Part shown: one piece after another, positions 9,068 through 19,322 of the stretch
Position numbering within the stretch: the stretch's first letter is position 1
Layout: the number at the start of each line of letters is the position of its first letter
Origin: Nemertoderma westbladi
Lineage: Eukaryota > Xenacoelomorpha > Nemertodermatida > Nemertodermatidae
Assembly: GCA_032718475.1 (NCBI GenBank)
Contig: JAUCBJ010008132.1
Coordinates: 1 to 42,976, forward strand
DNA length: 42,976 nt
Direction: 5' to 3'
Translations under genes and position numbers: made by a program
The notes under the pieces: model-generated
What the model was told of the DNA's origin: nothing
What the model saw: the letters and a program-made list of their open reading frames with translations, nothing else
Database searches by the model: none

Positions 9068-12000
9068 TATTTCAAGAGAAATAAATGCTAAGTGTGTTGA
9101 AGTGGTAATGTGTGCTACATTCCTACATGGTTTAGAACCAAAAATTAAGAAGTTAATCTCAAATGATCAATATCATAACCTGCGTCAGGTATCAAATCTT
9201 GCAGATTTGGCAAAATCATTAGAGACTTATATGAGTTCAGTAAGAAAACGTCAAGAGGATTATAATGAGTTTGGAGACAGAAATAAACAAACAAGTTACA
9301 AACCAAATTTCAATCAGAATAAAGAAAATGATATTAAAAAGAAATCAAGATACTGTTATATTTGTGGCGATGTAAGTCATATTGCCCCTGACTGTCCTAA
9401 TAGAAGTAAAATTAGAGGTACTTCTACACCAATACAACAGCCTCTACTTAGTAAGCAATCATCAGAAGGGGTAATTGATTCTAACAAGACTACAAAGTTC
9501 CCTAAACCACAGACTACAAGTCGTCGAAATGTAGATGTATATGAAGGAGCTTATAATGATATTTCAAACCCACTACTGACTGATTCTGAAAACGAATCAG
9601 ATATAGGAGACACCGCATTACCAGAAACATTCAATGCCCATATCGAAATAGATAATGCTCCCACTATTTCTAAAGCACCTTCTTTTATTGGTGATATTAG
9701 TATAAATGGCTTTCATTTGTGCAAATTAGGAGTTTTTGCAGATAATGGATCAGAGAGTACTTTCATCAGTTTACGTCTTGTGAAACATTTACAGAAATTA
9801 AACCTACTTCCGTCTGAAATAAAGCCTCTGAGTTGTAAACCTATTGCTTACCAAGGGCAGCCAATCTCTATGATTGGGGAAATTCAAATTGAAGTCAGTT
9901 ATAAAAATCAATCATGTGTGAGAGTGTTTGCATTAGTTGATCCTTTAATGGGTAAAAAAGGAACTTATGATATTCTCATTGGTAATAATGTTGGGCCTTT
10001 ATTGTGCAAATTCGTAACCATACCATATACAATGGTGGGAACAAATGTATGGAATATACCATTTATACAACCACCTGTGAATAGAGATGAATGTGACATA
10101 AACCCTTCCAAGATGGATAATCCAATTACGGCATGTAAACGAATTGAATGTGTTCGTTTGGTCACTAGTGCTACACTGAAACCTCAGTGTACCACTTTCG
10201 TGAAAGCTACATTAGACAAGAATGATATTTCTGAAATAAATGTAAAGGAATCCTTATTGTTCGAACCATTCTTAAATAATGTTAGTCCTTTCCTACCAAC
10301 TCTTGTAAAATTAGATGACAATAATACTTTCATTCTAAAGGTTGAAAATAGCTCAAGAAATAAAATTAGACTCAGATCAAATAGGAAGATTGGTATACTA
10401 GAAAATGTAGAAAGTATTACAAATGATGATAATTTTGATTATGATGATGCTTGTAGGGATAGTAAACTTATAAAAGAGGAAGAAAGAGAACTTGATAATG
10501 ATAATAATGATTCAACAACAGCCCTTGAAAGGAAACTTCGTACAGAGAAATTCCTACGGTGTATTAAAATTGCAAATGAATGGGACCAGTTGACTTCAAA
10601 CCAACAAAATCAACTTTTAGATACATTATTAGAGTTACAATTTTCATTTGCTCTCCCTGACGAACCAACAGGAAGAACTGATGTAATTGAACATCATATA
10701 GAAACTGGAGACCATAAACCAATTCAACAGCATCCTCGCAGGATACCATTAGCCTACCGTGGAAAATGTAGAGAAATAATAGAACAATTATTGACAGATA
10801 GAATTATTGAACCCTCATCAGCACTATGGACTAGTCCAACTGTACTTGTAAAGAAAGAAGGCAAACCCTTACGTTTATGTGTTGACTACAGAGCCCTTAA
10901 TGCAATAACATTGAGAGACAATTACCCAATGCCTAGAATTGATGATATACTTGATTGCATTCAAAATGCAACTATATTTAGTGTTCTGGACGCAAAACAG
11001 ATGTTCCATCAAATCCCTATTTCTGAAGATAGCAAGGACAAAACTACAATGGTTACACCTGATGGAGCTTACAGATATACTGGAATGCCATTTGGTCTTA
11101 CAAATGCTCCTCCAACCTGTCAACGACTTATGAACGTAGCTTTACATGGGTTAATTGGTTATTGTTGTTTCGTATATCTTGACGATATATTGATTTTTTC
11201 AACTAATTTCGAATCACATTTGCAACACATTAATAAGGTACTTCAACGAATTAATAAAGCAAAATTAAAACTGAGAATAGAGAAATGCAAGTTTGCATGC
11301 TTTGAAATTAAATTTCTAGGACATATTGTAACACAATTCGGAATAAAGCCTGATCCACAGAAGATACTTATTGTCAAAGACTACCCTCCACCCAATAACC
11401 TCAAGGAACTGCAGCGGTTTCTTGGATTAACAAGATATTATCGAAAGTTTATAAAGGATCTTGCAAAGATAACTGCACCTTTGAATGCACTTACACGAAA
11501 AGATGTCAAATTTGTTTGGTCAACAGAATGTGATAAAGCATTTCAATATCTGAAGAGAGCCTTGACAACAGAACCTGTTTTAGCTCGCCCTGATATGTCA
11601 AAGCCATTCTTACTGGAAACAGATGCTTCAATGGATGGTTTAGGTGCTATCTTGAGTCAGCGTGATGACAATGATGAGTTACACCCAATTGCATATAGTG
11701 GCAAGAGCCTATCTAGTAATGAAAAGAAGTGGCATATTACTGAACTGGAATTATATGCTATCATTTGGGCCATAGACCATTTTGGAGCTTATCTCCAAGG
11801 TCAAGATTATGAAGTCATAACCGACCATTCTGCTCTCATGTGGTTTCTTAACATTAAAGAACCCAAAGGAAGACTACAACGCTGGATGTTAAAATTAATG
11901 CCTCAGATGCCTCGTATCAGTTACCGACCAGGCAAACTCAATTTAGCTGCTGATGCATTATCTAGAATCCCACAATGTCAATTAAAAACAGAACATTCAA

Positions 12001-13556
12001 ATGAAATAAATGATATCATAAATCTTCCAATAGAAGCAAGTAATAACTCTGAAATTACTATTGAAGAAATATTAAGTAATGATATGAACTCAAAGTTAAA
12101 TATAGAAGAACAAAGCAAGGATGATCACCTTAAATCTATCATAGATTATCTAGAATCTGGAGTACTACCTACCAATAAAATAGCAGCTCAAAAGTTATTA
12201 TTAAGTGTGGCTGCATATGAAATCATTGACAAAGACCTAAATGATGATGTTTCATGTAAATGTTTGTATAGACTCTCCCCATTTAACAGACATCTCCGAC
12301 TTATTGTTGTTCCAAAACAATATCAGTCAACATTATTATATGATAGACATTCATCGTCCTTGGGAGGTCATTTTGCGATAGATAAAACTTATAAAACATT
12401 AGCTCAATTTTATTATTGGGACACAATGTATCGCGATACAGTTCGTTTCTGTAATTCTTGTTTGGAATGTCTCACAAGGAAGCCTCCTCACCGATATCAA
12501 AAGGTTCCCTTAACTGCTATAACTTCATATTATCCAATGGAATTAATGGCAGTAGATTTACTTTCACTCCCATTATCTATTGAAGGTAATAAATTTGCAT
12601 TAGTGTTTGTGGATCACTTCACTAAATGGGTAATAGCAATTGCTTTGCGTGATGAATGTGCTACTACAGTGGCGAAAGCCTTAATAGATCATGTTATATG
12701 TCAACATGGTGTTCCTAATAAACTTTTGTCTGATCAAGGTCCAAACTTTACGAGTTCTTTGATAAAGGAAGTTGCAAAACTACTGGGAATTAAGAAAATA
12801 TTTACAACCCCATATCACCAACAATGTAACGGAGTTGTAGAACGAATGAATAGAACAATTTGCGATATTCTATCACATTTAGTTAATGATCATGGAACCG
12901 ATTGGGATTGTTATCTTGATCAGGTTACCTTTGCGTATAACAGCTCCTACCATATGACAACAGGTGAAACACCTTTCTTCCTTATGCATGGACGTGATCC
13001 TCAATTTCCTTTCGACAACTTCCTGAATTTCATTCCACGGAAGTATGCAGAGGTTGAAGACTTTGCACTTGATCTTAAGGATAGCTTAACTACTACATTC
13101 CAGATGGTCAGAAACAAATTGGCAAAGGAACATATTAACTGGAGTACTCAATATAATAAGAAAACACTAAAACATGGATTTAATGTGGGTGACCGAGTGT
13201 TTTTACACTCAATGTCAGAATGTAAAGGTCCAAATCATAAATTTGCCCGACCCTTTCTCGGACCATTCAAAATAATGAAATTGTCTGAGCATAATGCAGA
13301 TTTACTTTCGAATCACTCTGAATCCCATACACACGAAACTTTCACCGTTAATGTATTGCATCTAAAACGATGTCCAAGAGATCTGGATATGATGACTAAA
13401 CCTTATCTGGGAAAGACGCAAAATTCTTCGAAGAGGTTCCATAATAGATTGCTATTGGACAACTCAAACTTGATTAAGACAAGGATACCAAGAGACACTG
13501 AAATGGAACCCTATATTCATCCTTATCATACCCGATCTAAAACCAAAAACACTTAA
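8958..13556 (+). CDS. pol: Gag C-terminus and Pol: protease, RT, RNase H, integrase
   Basis: One uninterrupted frame of 1532 codons ending TAA. The formal first codon is GTG and the first ATG is at 8988, inside the capsid region, so this frame is probably entered from gag rather than by its own start. Numbering residues from 8958: CCHC knuckle about 133-146 (CYICGDVSHIAPDC); aspartic protease about 262 (ADNGSEST, where D-N-G replaces the usual D-S/T-G); RT with CVDYRALN about 641 and catalytic YLDD at 740; RNase H starting ETDAS at about 889; integrase HHCC finger about 1131-1170; integrase core D1200 (AVDLL), D1259 (SDQG) and E1295 (VER), a D,D-35-E spacing; and a C-terminal RPFLGPFKI segment. 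All catalytic residues I can check are present except the unusual protease motif, so it looks potentially functional. Confidence 0.95.
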   Translation: MINNYNITKIMFKKRALLYLLPGTDVEYLINLVRKYDISREINAKCVEVVMCATFLHGLEPKIKKLISNDQYHNLRQVSNLADLAKSLETYMSSVRKRQEDYNEFGDRNKQTSYKPNFNQNKENDIKKKSRYCYICGDVSHIAPDCPNRSKIRGTSTPIQQPLLSKQSSEGVIDSNKTTKFPKPQTTSRRNVDVYEGAYNDISNPLLTDSENESDIGDTALPETFNAHIEIDNAPTISKAPSFIGDISINGFHLCKLGVFADNGSESTFISLRLVKHLQKLNLLPSEIKPLSCKPIAYQGQPISMIGEIQIEVSYKNQSCVRVFALVDPLMGKKGTYDILIGNNVGPLLCKFVTIPYTMVGTNVWNIPFIQPPVNRDECDINPSKMDNPITACKRIECVRLVTSATLKPQCTTFVKATLDKNDISEINVKESLLFEPFLNNVSPFLPTLVKLDDNNTFILKVENSSRNKIRLRSNRKIGILENVESITNDDNFDYDDACRDSKLIKEEERELDNDNNDSTTALERKLRTEKFLRCIKIANEWDQLTSNQQNQLLDTLLELQFSFALPDEPTGRTDVIEHHIETGDHKPIQQHPRRIPLAYRGKCREIIEQLLTDRIIEPSSALWTSPTVLVKKEGKPLRLCVDYRALNAITLRDNYPMPRIDDILDCIQNATIFSVLDAKQMFHQIPISEDSKDKTTMVTPDGAYRYTGMPFGLTNAPPTCQRLMNVALHGLIGYCCFVYLDDILIFSTNFESHLQHINKVLQRINKAKLKLRIEKCKFACFEIKFLGHIVTQFGIKPDPQKILIVKDYPPPNNLKELQRFLGLTRYYRKFIKDLAKITAPLNALTRKDVKFVWSTECDKAFQYLKRALTTEPVLARPDMSKPFLLETDASMDGLGAILSQRDDNDELHPIAYSGKSLSSNEKKWHITELELYAIIWAIDHFGAYLQGQDYEVITDHSALMWFLNIKEPKGRLQRWMLKLMPQMPRISYRPGKLNLAADALSRIPQCQLKTEHSNEINDIINLPIEASNNSEITIEEILSNDMNSKLNIEEQSKDDHLKSIIDYLESGVLPTNKIAAQKLLLSVAAYEIIDKDLNDDVSCKCLYRLSPFNRHLRLIVVPKQYQSTLLYDRHSSSLGGHFAIDKTYKTLAQFYYWDTMYRDTVRFCNSCLECLTRKPPHRYQKVPLTAITSYYPMELMAVDLLSLPLSIEGNKFALVFVDHFTKWVIAIALRDECATTVAKALIDHVICQHGVPNKLLSDQGPNFTSSLIKEVAKLLGIKKIFTTPYHQQCNGVVERMNRTICDILSHLVNDHGTDWDCYLDQVTFAYNSSYHMTTGETPFFLMHGRDPQFPFDNFLNFIPRKYAEVEDFALDLKDSLTTTFQMVRNKLAKEHINWSTQYNKKTLKHGFNVGDRVFLHSMSECKGPNHKFARPFLGPFKIMKLSEHNADLLSNHSESHTHETFTVNVLHLKRCPRDLDMMTKPYLGKTQNSSKRFHNRLLLDNSNLIKTRIPRDTEMEPYIHPYHTRSKTKNT
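8994..9003 (+). promoter_or_regulatory. A7G3 run at the gag/pol frame change
   Basis: Seven A then three G mark the point where capsid-like coding passes from the frame of 7682 to the frame of the 1532-codon ORF, a +1 (or -2) shift. It could be a recoding site or a one-base insertion in a homopolymer. Confidence 0.5.
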
Positions 13557-13656
13557 TACAGTAGAATTTAAGCAATAGCTGGATGGTTATAAACTTTGGT
13601 GATGGGTCTTTTGTATTAGTATATATGTTAACTTGATGGGTCTCAAGTCTTTCAAC

Positions 13657-13664
13657 AGGGGGGA
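13657..13664 (+). promoter_or_regulatory. polypurine tract
   Basis: AGGGGGGA directly abuts the TG start of the 3' LTR. This is the expected site for plus-strand DNA priming. Confidence 0.85.
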
Positions 13665-13871
13665 TGTTATAGGATATTTTAGAGTAGATTATTATAGGAC
13701 CTAAGAGGCCAAGCCTATATGCTAGTTAGTTCTGTAGTTGGTTGTACTGATTTTGGCTGTTGTGCATTGTACCGTGATATACCCTATTATACCAGTATAC
13801 TGCCTGTCTGTGGTGATATCTTTGTTTTTTGATTATGCATGACACTCTGCGGGCCTTTGGACCGTATGATA
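13665..13871 (+). repeat. 3' LTR of gypsy element
   Basis: 207 bp matching the 5' LTR with no difference seen by eye; preceded by the polypurine tract and followed by GTTG. Confidence 0.9.
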
Positions 13872-14132
13872 GTTGTACAATATATTTGTGGCCGTCTTTC
13901 AAATCTAATAAATACCTATTATCTATTCCTTCCTATGTATATCTATGGCAATCCATTTTACATGCTTTTAATTATTGTAAATGTAACAGTATCTTACTTA
14001 AAATTGTTAATTTGCCTGCAACTATATTCACTTATTTTTATTAATCGGCCAGACCATTTTGCCAATATAGTCGCTGGGGCGTAATCCGGATGATGAATCA
14101 AATAGGTGCGTAATTTATTAGAACAATAATTG

Positions 14133-14186
14133 TGCAGATGGTACTTTTCCCAATGTTTCGTTTTCATTATTAGGCTGCCCTGCATA
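14133..14186 (+). repeat. dispersed repeat fragment, copy 2
   Basis: Near-identical to 286-336 in the CAATGTTTCG...GCTGCCCTGCATA core. Confidence 0.7.
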
Positions 14187-14554
14187 GGTGCGTAATTTAT
14201 TACAACAATATTGATAGCAATGGATATAGGTCCATTATTGCCAGCTCTCACTGGGGCGAGCTTGTGTATTAATATGTTAATTGAAGAGGCTGTTACCATT
14301 TGGCATTTATATATTATTTGGCTGCACTCTCTATAGGGTAGATAGCAGCATTAACTATGATATTATACAGTACAATGTAGGTAATTAATGTACAATAAAC
14401 TACTTACGTACACATGTAATGAGTAATGTGCTCATATACTTTAAATATAAAATTTCATTCAGTTACTATTCGATAAATGTTATATAATTATAAACGAAAG
14501 TCAATAAATTTACTGCTACTAGAACCCAGATGAAGACAACATCTGCTGACTATG

Positions 14555-14574
14555 TACTACTACTACTACTACTA
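14555..14574. repeat. TAC microsatellite
   Basis: Six to seven tandem TAC trinucleotides. Confidence 0.9.
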
Positions 14575-14861
14575 TAATCGGCCTGCAGCATGGAAACTGC
14601 ACAGCACATTGAGATGCTATTCCTGCTTAACAAAAACATTCAACCAAATATTCAATTCAAAAAATTCAAACAAAACCATGCAATCCACAATTGGCAAGCC
14701 CAATGCAGCGTGCATTAAGAATGCTATGCCAGTGTACAAGGCTGAGAGATAACTCCCCCTTGAAATGACTCCCCAGTCGTCACAGCCTAGGCTGGGACTT
14801 CAGAGACTTAGAAAAGCACGCCTCTGTTATCTGCTCTTTTTCCTCATTTTGTAATGTAACT

Positions 14862-14922
14862 GTTTATTGTTTTGGTTAGAAAAGCCCGCCTCAGTAACCT
14901 GCGACTTTCTCTAAATTGATAA
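14862..14922 (+). repeat. GTTTATTGTTTTGGTTAG dispersed repeat, copy 1
   Basis: A core GTTTATTGTTTTGGTTAGAA followed by GTAACCTGC. Further copies start at about 15211, 17531 and 31380, with a partial one at 31728, and a more degenerate one lies just upstream (about 14809). The SINE at 14932 lies between copies 1 and 2. Confidence 0.7.
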
Positions 14923-14931
14923 TCCAAGGTT

Positions 14932-15206
14932 CCACCTTGGTGTAGTGGTTGCATTGAATTCACATCTCCTGTAGGTCGTGGGTTCGATCCTCAAATGGGC
15001 CAGGGCAGTTTTCGTTTCGGCACGAATGCTTTAAGGGACCAGCCAGGGCGCATCTCTGCCTTGCATCCTTAAGTGGTAGCTAAATGAGTACTGGAGTTTC
15101 CTCTGGGGAGTAAAGTTCTGGGGGGACCGCACTGGATATAAGTCGTCAGACTTTGTGCGTAATCCCTGGCCTAGTGGCCGAAGAAAATTTACTTTACTTT
15201 ACTTAC
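14932..15206 (+). mobile_element. tRNA-derived SINE, copy A
   Basis: The 5' head resembles a tRNA gene: an A-box-like GTGTAGTGGTTGC (about 14940), and about 40 nt later a B-box GTGGGTTCGATCC. This is followed by a tRNA-unrelated body of about 190 bp (TTTCGGCACGAAT, GGAGTTTCCTCTGGGGAG, TAAAGTTCTGGGGGGACCGC) and an ACTTT-type repetitive tail. A second copy with the same head, body and tail runs on the minus strand at 34085-34352, so it is a mobile SINE family and not a tRNA gene. It would be transcribed by Pol III and mobilised by a partner LINE. The borders are approximate and no target duplication is visible. Confidence 0.85.
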
Positions 15207-15210
15207 TTAT

Positions 15211-15262
15211 CGTTTATTGTTTTGGTTAGAAAAGACCGTCTATGTAACCTGCTCCTTTCCCT
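15211..15262 (+). repeat. GTTTATTGTTTTGGTTAG dispersed repeat, copy 2
   Basis: Same core as 14862, followed by GTAACCTGCTCCTTTCC; directly right of the SINE tail. Confidence 0.7.
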
Positions 15263-15935
15263 TTATTAAAGAAATGCATACATAAAAAGTCATTCTATGG
15301 AAAACAAAAGTGTTATGCTGTTATCCAAAATTCGTACAAATTGCGCACAAAAAAGTCAAATGAACAGACTTAAAAAATCACTTCCAAAAAGTATTATAGC
15401 TTCCTGTATGTATATGGTAACTGTACTTGACACAGTGAACCCGATGTACATTCTTGTGAATGTGCCTTCCAGAGATTAGGTTGTCCTCCGCAGCTGGAGC
15501 CCTGCTGCTCTAAATAATTGGACCATAGGTTTCCGATGAATTCTGTGCGACTTCCAAATACTGGAAGCCCATTTAATGCTGAGAGTGCATTTCCTATACG
15601 TATTCGAAGGTCCTCCTCACCTGACTTCGGGATCCATGATCCAATGCTGATTGTGTGGATGTCTAGTAACTATATAGTTACTTTTATCAATGTTAATCAA
15701 ATAAATGCCAGCTTGACTGGTCTGCAGACGCGTGCGTGAGTTATTTTATTTTATTTTAAGACTAATTGTTTTTGTCTTTGCACTTGGAAATTGTAATAAT
15801 TTTTTAAAAAATTTATTAATTTATTACTGTGTATATAATTATTATTTTTGTAATAAATATAATATGTTCAATATCATTAATTTAATTATTTATTAACAAT
15901 AAAAGGCTCAATTTGAACTACATCTACACTACAAT
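15263..15935. other. upstream region of the transporter gene
   Basis: No gene. It becomes very AT-rich from about 15735. No clear TATA box or initiator can be assigned. An AATAAA at 15898-15903 sits too close to the start codon to read as a polyadenylation signal of this gene. Confidence 0.4.
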
Positions 15936-17237
15936 ATGTCAGAGGGTGCAGCTTCAGTTATATCATGTGATGAAACAAACAAAATTATTACTAACCAGAA
16001 TGGCCATCAAAAAGGCTGGCGTCTTAACATGTTGGTGGCCATGTTGCTCATGTACCAAATGATACCAGGTTGGTGTCAAAATCTATTAGAAGCTTTCTTT
16101 CTAATTGTTGTAGAAGAGCGTGGTTGGTCAAAGACTCTGATTGGTGCATTATTGGCAATGTTTTCTATTGTCAGACTTATAATATACATTAGTTGCCCTC
16201 ATTCTATCAACAATTGGGGAACTCGTATCTCTTTGGGTCTATTTGGAATTATTGGTGCTGTATCCCAATTGGCATTCGGGTTTGTAGAATATATTCCCAA
16301 CAACAACAATGGGTTATATATATTCGCTTGTTTTTCTCTGCGCACCTTAGAAGCAGTTGGACTCAACATCAGTTATATGTATTCATACAGTCTATTGATG
16401 GAATTGTGGCCAGCACAAAGAACTTTATTAGCAAGTTTAGCCACTGTTTGTGGCACAGTGGGATTTATGGCTGCACCAGTTTTTGGTTCAACCATTTTTG
16501 CTTTATTGGGTTTTGAGTTCCCATTTATAATATCGGGTTTGATGTTTCTAATTGTCAACCTTTACTGCTGGTTAGAGTCACCACGTTATATTTACGACAG
16601 ATGTGAATCGAAAGACAGACCAACTTATCTTGGGCTTCTGAGAAATCCAGCAATTTCACTTATTTTTATTATTAATATAAATTCTAGAATACTATCATCC
16701 TTTACCGTTGCGAACTATGCTGCCTACATTCACCACAACTACAATGTCAACCAGTACAATATTGGTCGTATCTATATGATATTTCCTGGTCTTCATTGTT
16801 CTAGTAGTCTAATAATGTCCTTAATGATGAAGAAATTTAAGACTATCTTACCAACTGTATTTGGCACAATGTTAATAGCTGGAGCTATGCAACTAATTGG
16901 TCCTACAGAGCTACTGGGTTTACCTCATGATCTCACCATATCTATCAGTGGCTGCGCTCTCCTTGGATTCGGTTATGGACTATACGAAACTCCTGCACTT
17001 GAAACACAAACACAACTGGCTGTAAATGTTTGTGGTTATCATGATAATGTTGATACCAGAACACTTCTCCAACAAATGCATAGAATTGCCTCTTCTGTTG
17101 GAGCTATCATAGGTCCCATTATTGGTGGATTCTTCAATGATTACTTTGGTATGGAACTTACTTGCTCGATTCTCAGTTTGTTTGGGTTGCCTTTTACCTT
17201 CGCACTAGTTGCAGTGTTCGCATTGAGGAGATGGTGA
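15936..17237 (+). CDS. MFS transporter, SLC18B1-like, single exon
   Basis: A 433-residue membrane protein of the major facilitator superfamily. Hydropathy suggests about 12 membrane helices: six between about residues 28 and 208, a charged loop (about 208-226, ESPRYIYDRCESKDR), then six more. The features that recall SLC18B1 (vesicular polyamine transporter family) are the RTLEAVG segment before the fourth or fifth helix, the GFEFPFIISG block at the end of the N-half, and the IGPIIGGFFNDYFGME block in the last helices. The length is close to that family's. By family it would move a small organic cation or polyamine across a vesicle or plasma membrane; the substrate is inferred only. The ATG at 15936 (CAATATGTC) is the first in frame and gives a short cytosolic N-terminus. 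The frame is intact and intronless, ending TGA. It could be a functional retrocopy or a lineage-specific single-exon paralogue; another MFS subfamily is possible. Confidence 0.75.
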   Translation: MSEGAASVISCDETNKIITNQNGHQKGWRLNMLVAMLLMYQMIPGWCQNLLEAFFLIVVEERGWSKTLIGALLAMFSIVRLIIYISCPHSINNWGTRISLGLFGIIGAVSQLAFGFVEYIPNNNNGLYIFACFSLRTLEAVGLNISYMYSYSLLMELWPAQRTLLASLATVCGTVGFMAAPVFGSTIFALLGFEFPFIISGLMFLIVNLYCWLESPRYIYDRCESKDRPTYLGLLRNPAISLIFIININSRILSSFTVANYAAYIHHNYNVNQYNIGRIYMIFPGLHCSSSLIMSLMMKKFKTILPTVFGTMLIAGAMQLIGPTELLGLPHDLTISISGCALLGFGYGLYETPALETQTQLAVNVCGYHDNVDTRTLLQQMHRIASSVGAIIGPIIGGFFNDYFGMELTCSILSLFGLPFTFALVAVFALRRW

Positions 17238-18910
17238 GAGGTGATATTAACAAGTAGAGAAATTAAACATGAAGGTGGAGGGGGCTGGGCAACCTGTTAC
17301 CTTGTTGTATCTTGATAATAATATCTTGCCAAATTGTGTATTTTATACGGAGGTTGAGAATGCTTTATAAGGTGGTGAGATTCCTGCAACTTTTAAAATC
17401 CTTCAAGCTGTAATCTAGCACTTTATTAGATTAAAGATCTTGTCTCTATTAAATTCGTTGTATTTGGTAATAATTGTAACCTGTAACTCACTGCAAGTAT
17501 GTAAGAATGTAACCTGTTCTATAGACTTCAGTTTATTGTTTTGGTTAGAATAACGTGCCACTGTAACATGCTCAGTTCCCTGGATTGATTTAACAATATT
17601 AATTAATTACATTGAAAGGGGGGTATTAATTCGCCTATTTCGGATTTGCATCCAGTTGCGTGTGCATGTTTGATGTGTGCGTGCTCGGTATTTTATACAC
17701 ACGGCGGCGTGTGTGCGGTATCCATTCTCTTCTTTTAATTAGGGTTGAGGCCACCACTACTGTAACCTGCATAAAAACATTACCAAATTTTTAACGGTAC
17801 TAGGGTAGTTTTAATTTAAAATTTACTTTTAAGTTCTTTCTTTACAAACAGACTGGTAGTTTTACCGGTTAGGTTAGCCGAACTGATTCATAACAAATGT
17901 TGAAATGGTGTTTTTGCAATGGTGCAGAAAGCGAATTTTTGACTGTTCTAACTTTTGCCACCATTGCGGTATTACGATGGTTCCTGAAGAAACACCTACC
18001 TGCATTCCCTCATCACGGTTAGTTATAGTAGTTCCAATTCACAGCTTATTTCGTTCGAGGATTTTTCATTAGAGAAAAAAAGAAGTCATTTAACAGGAGT
18101 GGAAAGTACAAGTACCTGTAATGGAAGGTCACTAAAATGAAAGAAGACTGTCAGATCCAAGGATGTTTTAATAGTTAAAATAAACATTGGAGCTTGCGTT
18201 TTTAAGGAAAAAATCATCATGTTGAAACAGGTATGGCGAAAATCAATTCAGGTTTCAGTTCCAAATGTTATTGACTATGCAAACTTACTAAAAGTTGCTA
18301 CAAGATATCAGGTAGTTATTGTAATTATTGAGTTGACACAATTGAAGTAAGTAGTACATTCTATATTGTAGGTAAATTACAGGTTAACTTTATATATCGA
18401 TACCAGAGTTATGTCGCTGGGTCTGCCGGGGGCTAGTAGATGAGTGACGTTATTAAGATGGTCTGTATGGTTCGGTAATGGCCTATCTCTCTCAGAACAC
18501 TAAGTTTTGTACTATATTTTGACCTATGTACCCCCCAAAGTGCTAATTTTCCTAAATTTCCCAAATTTGTCAGTTACTTTTATTATGTTCTAGAATTTCC
18601 CGCCTACTGTTACCATAATTTGTAAGAATTTTATTTTAATACTATTCTAATTTTTATTAATGTGCTATTATTGTTCATAGTGGGCTATTTCTGCCTAGAT
18701 AACCCCTATAGTTTGCATACAGAGTAGACTAGCTATTCTCTTCTGTGCTAGTCTGCACCAGGTAACCTCCTGGCCCTGTATCAAACACTCTAACTTACTC
18801 TACGGGCTGTGTAGTACAGTAGTCTGTCTCGTGCGGCCTACATGGTCTATCCTGCTGTACCCACGTGCCCCCCTCTCACTTTCGTGGCGCTTTCTATGCC
18901 CACAGCTCCT
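17238..18910. other. downstream intergenic region
   Basis: An ATTAAA at about 17432 could be the polyadenylation signal of the transporter. One copy of the GTTTATTGTTTTGGTTAG repeat lies at about 17531. No other gene is supported; an open stretch from about 17905 has paired Cys/His codons but no recognisable domain. Confidence 0.5.
17529..17590 (+). repeat. GTTTATTGTTTTGGTTAG dispersed repeat, copy 3
   Basis: The core is followed by ATAACGTGCCACTGTAAC, closest to the copies at 31380 and 31728. Confidence 0.7.
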
Positions 18911-18969
18911 ACGGTACTATGTACCCTACCACCACTACTCCTATGATATATTTACATATCATACTCTCC
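18911..18969. repeat. hairpin module left of the satellite
   Basis: Palindrome GGTACTATGTACC followed by a hairpin with arms TATGATAT and ATATCATA. A related module lies on the right side of the array (19322-19371), with different stem bases but preserved pairing. Confidence 0.6.
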
Positions 18970-18978
18970 ACTCTCTTA

Positions 18979-19322
18979 CTACTAACTCTACTAACTCTCT
19001 AACACTCTACTAACACTCTAACTCTCTAACCCTCTAACTCTACTAACTCACTAACTCTACTAACTCTACTAACTCTCTAACTCTACTAACTCTCTAACTC
19101 TCTATCCCTCTAACTCTACTAACTCTCTAACTCTCGAACTCTACTAACTCTACTAACTCTACTAACTCTACTAACTCTCTAACTCTCTAACTCTCTAACC
19201 CTCTAACTCTCTAACCCTCTAACTCTCTAACTCTACTAACTCTACTAACTCTCTAACTCTACTAACTCTACTAACTCTCTAACTCTACTAACTCTACTAA
19301 CTCTCTAACTCTACTAACTCTA
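18979..19322. repeat. CTAACTCT/CTACTAA tandem array
   Basis: About 340 bp built almost wholly from CTAACTCT and ACTAACTCT units in irregular order, with rare variants (CTATCCCT, CTCGAACT). The strand bias is strong: the plus strand has nearly no G. Confidence 0.95.

Larger units (their letters stand above)
6203..13871 (+). mobile_element. Ty3/gypsy LTR retrotransposon, full length
   Basis: A 7.67-kb element with two 207-bp direct LTRs (6203-6409, 13665-13871) that I could not distinguish by eye. GTTG flanks both sides (6199-6202 and 13872-13875); extended by one base it would be AGTTG, with the LTR one base shorter. A TGG-starting primer site follows the 5' LTR, and AGGGGGGA precedes the 3' LTR. 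The internal region holds a leader of about 1.27 kb, gag (7682-9067) and pol (to 13556). The pol order of protease, RT, RNase H and integrase places it in Ty3/gypsy (Metaviridae) rather than Ty1/copia. There is no third ORF, so it is not env-bearing. Confidence 0.95.
13876..14803. other. intergenic, repeat fragments
   Basis: No gene found. It includes the second copy of the 286-336 repeat (14133-14186), a direct repeat AGGTGCGTAATTTATTA at about 14105 and 14187, and a TAC microsatellite. Short open frames here lack recognisable features. Confidence 0.6.

Noticed and set aside
13557-13656. An env-like third ORF of the gypsy element
   Set aside because: Only about 100 bp separate the pol stop and the polypurine tract, so there is no room for a third ORF.
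14932-15005. A true tRNA gene
   Set aside because: The A and B boxes are present, but the cloverleaf does not close well and the segment is fused to a SINE body that recurs at 34085-34352.
17905-18040. Possible zinc-finger or THAP-like coding exon
   Set aside because: Cys/His codons occur, but neither spacing nor flanking residues fit a known finger, and the frame is short.
18979-19322. CRISPR array or telomeric repeat
   Set aside because: The units are contiguous without spacers and the context is eukaryotic. CTAACTCT is irregular and internal, with no TTAGGG-type telomere repeat.
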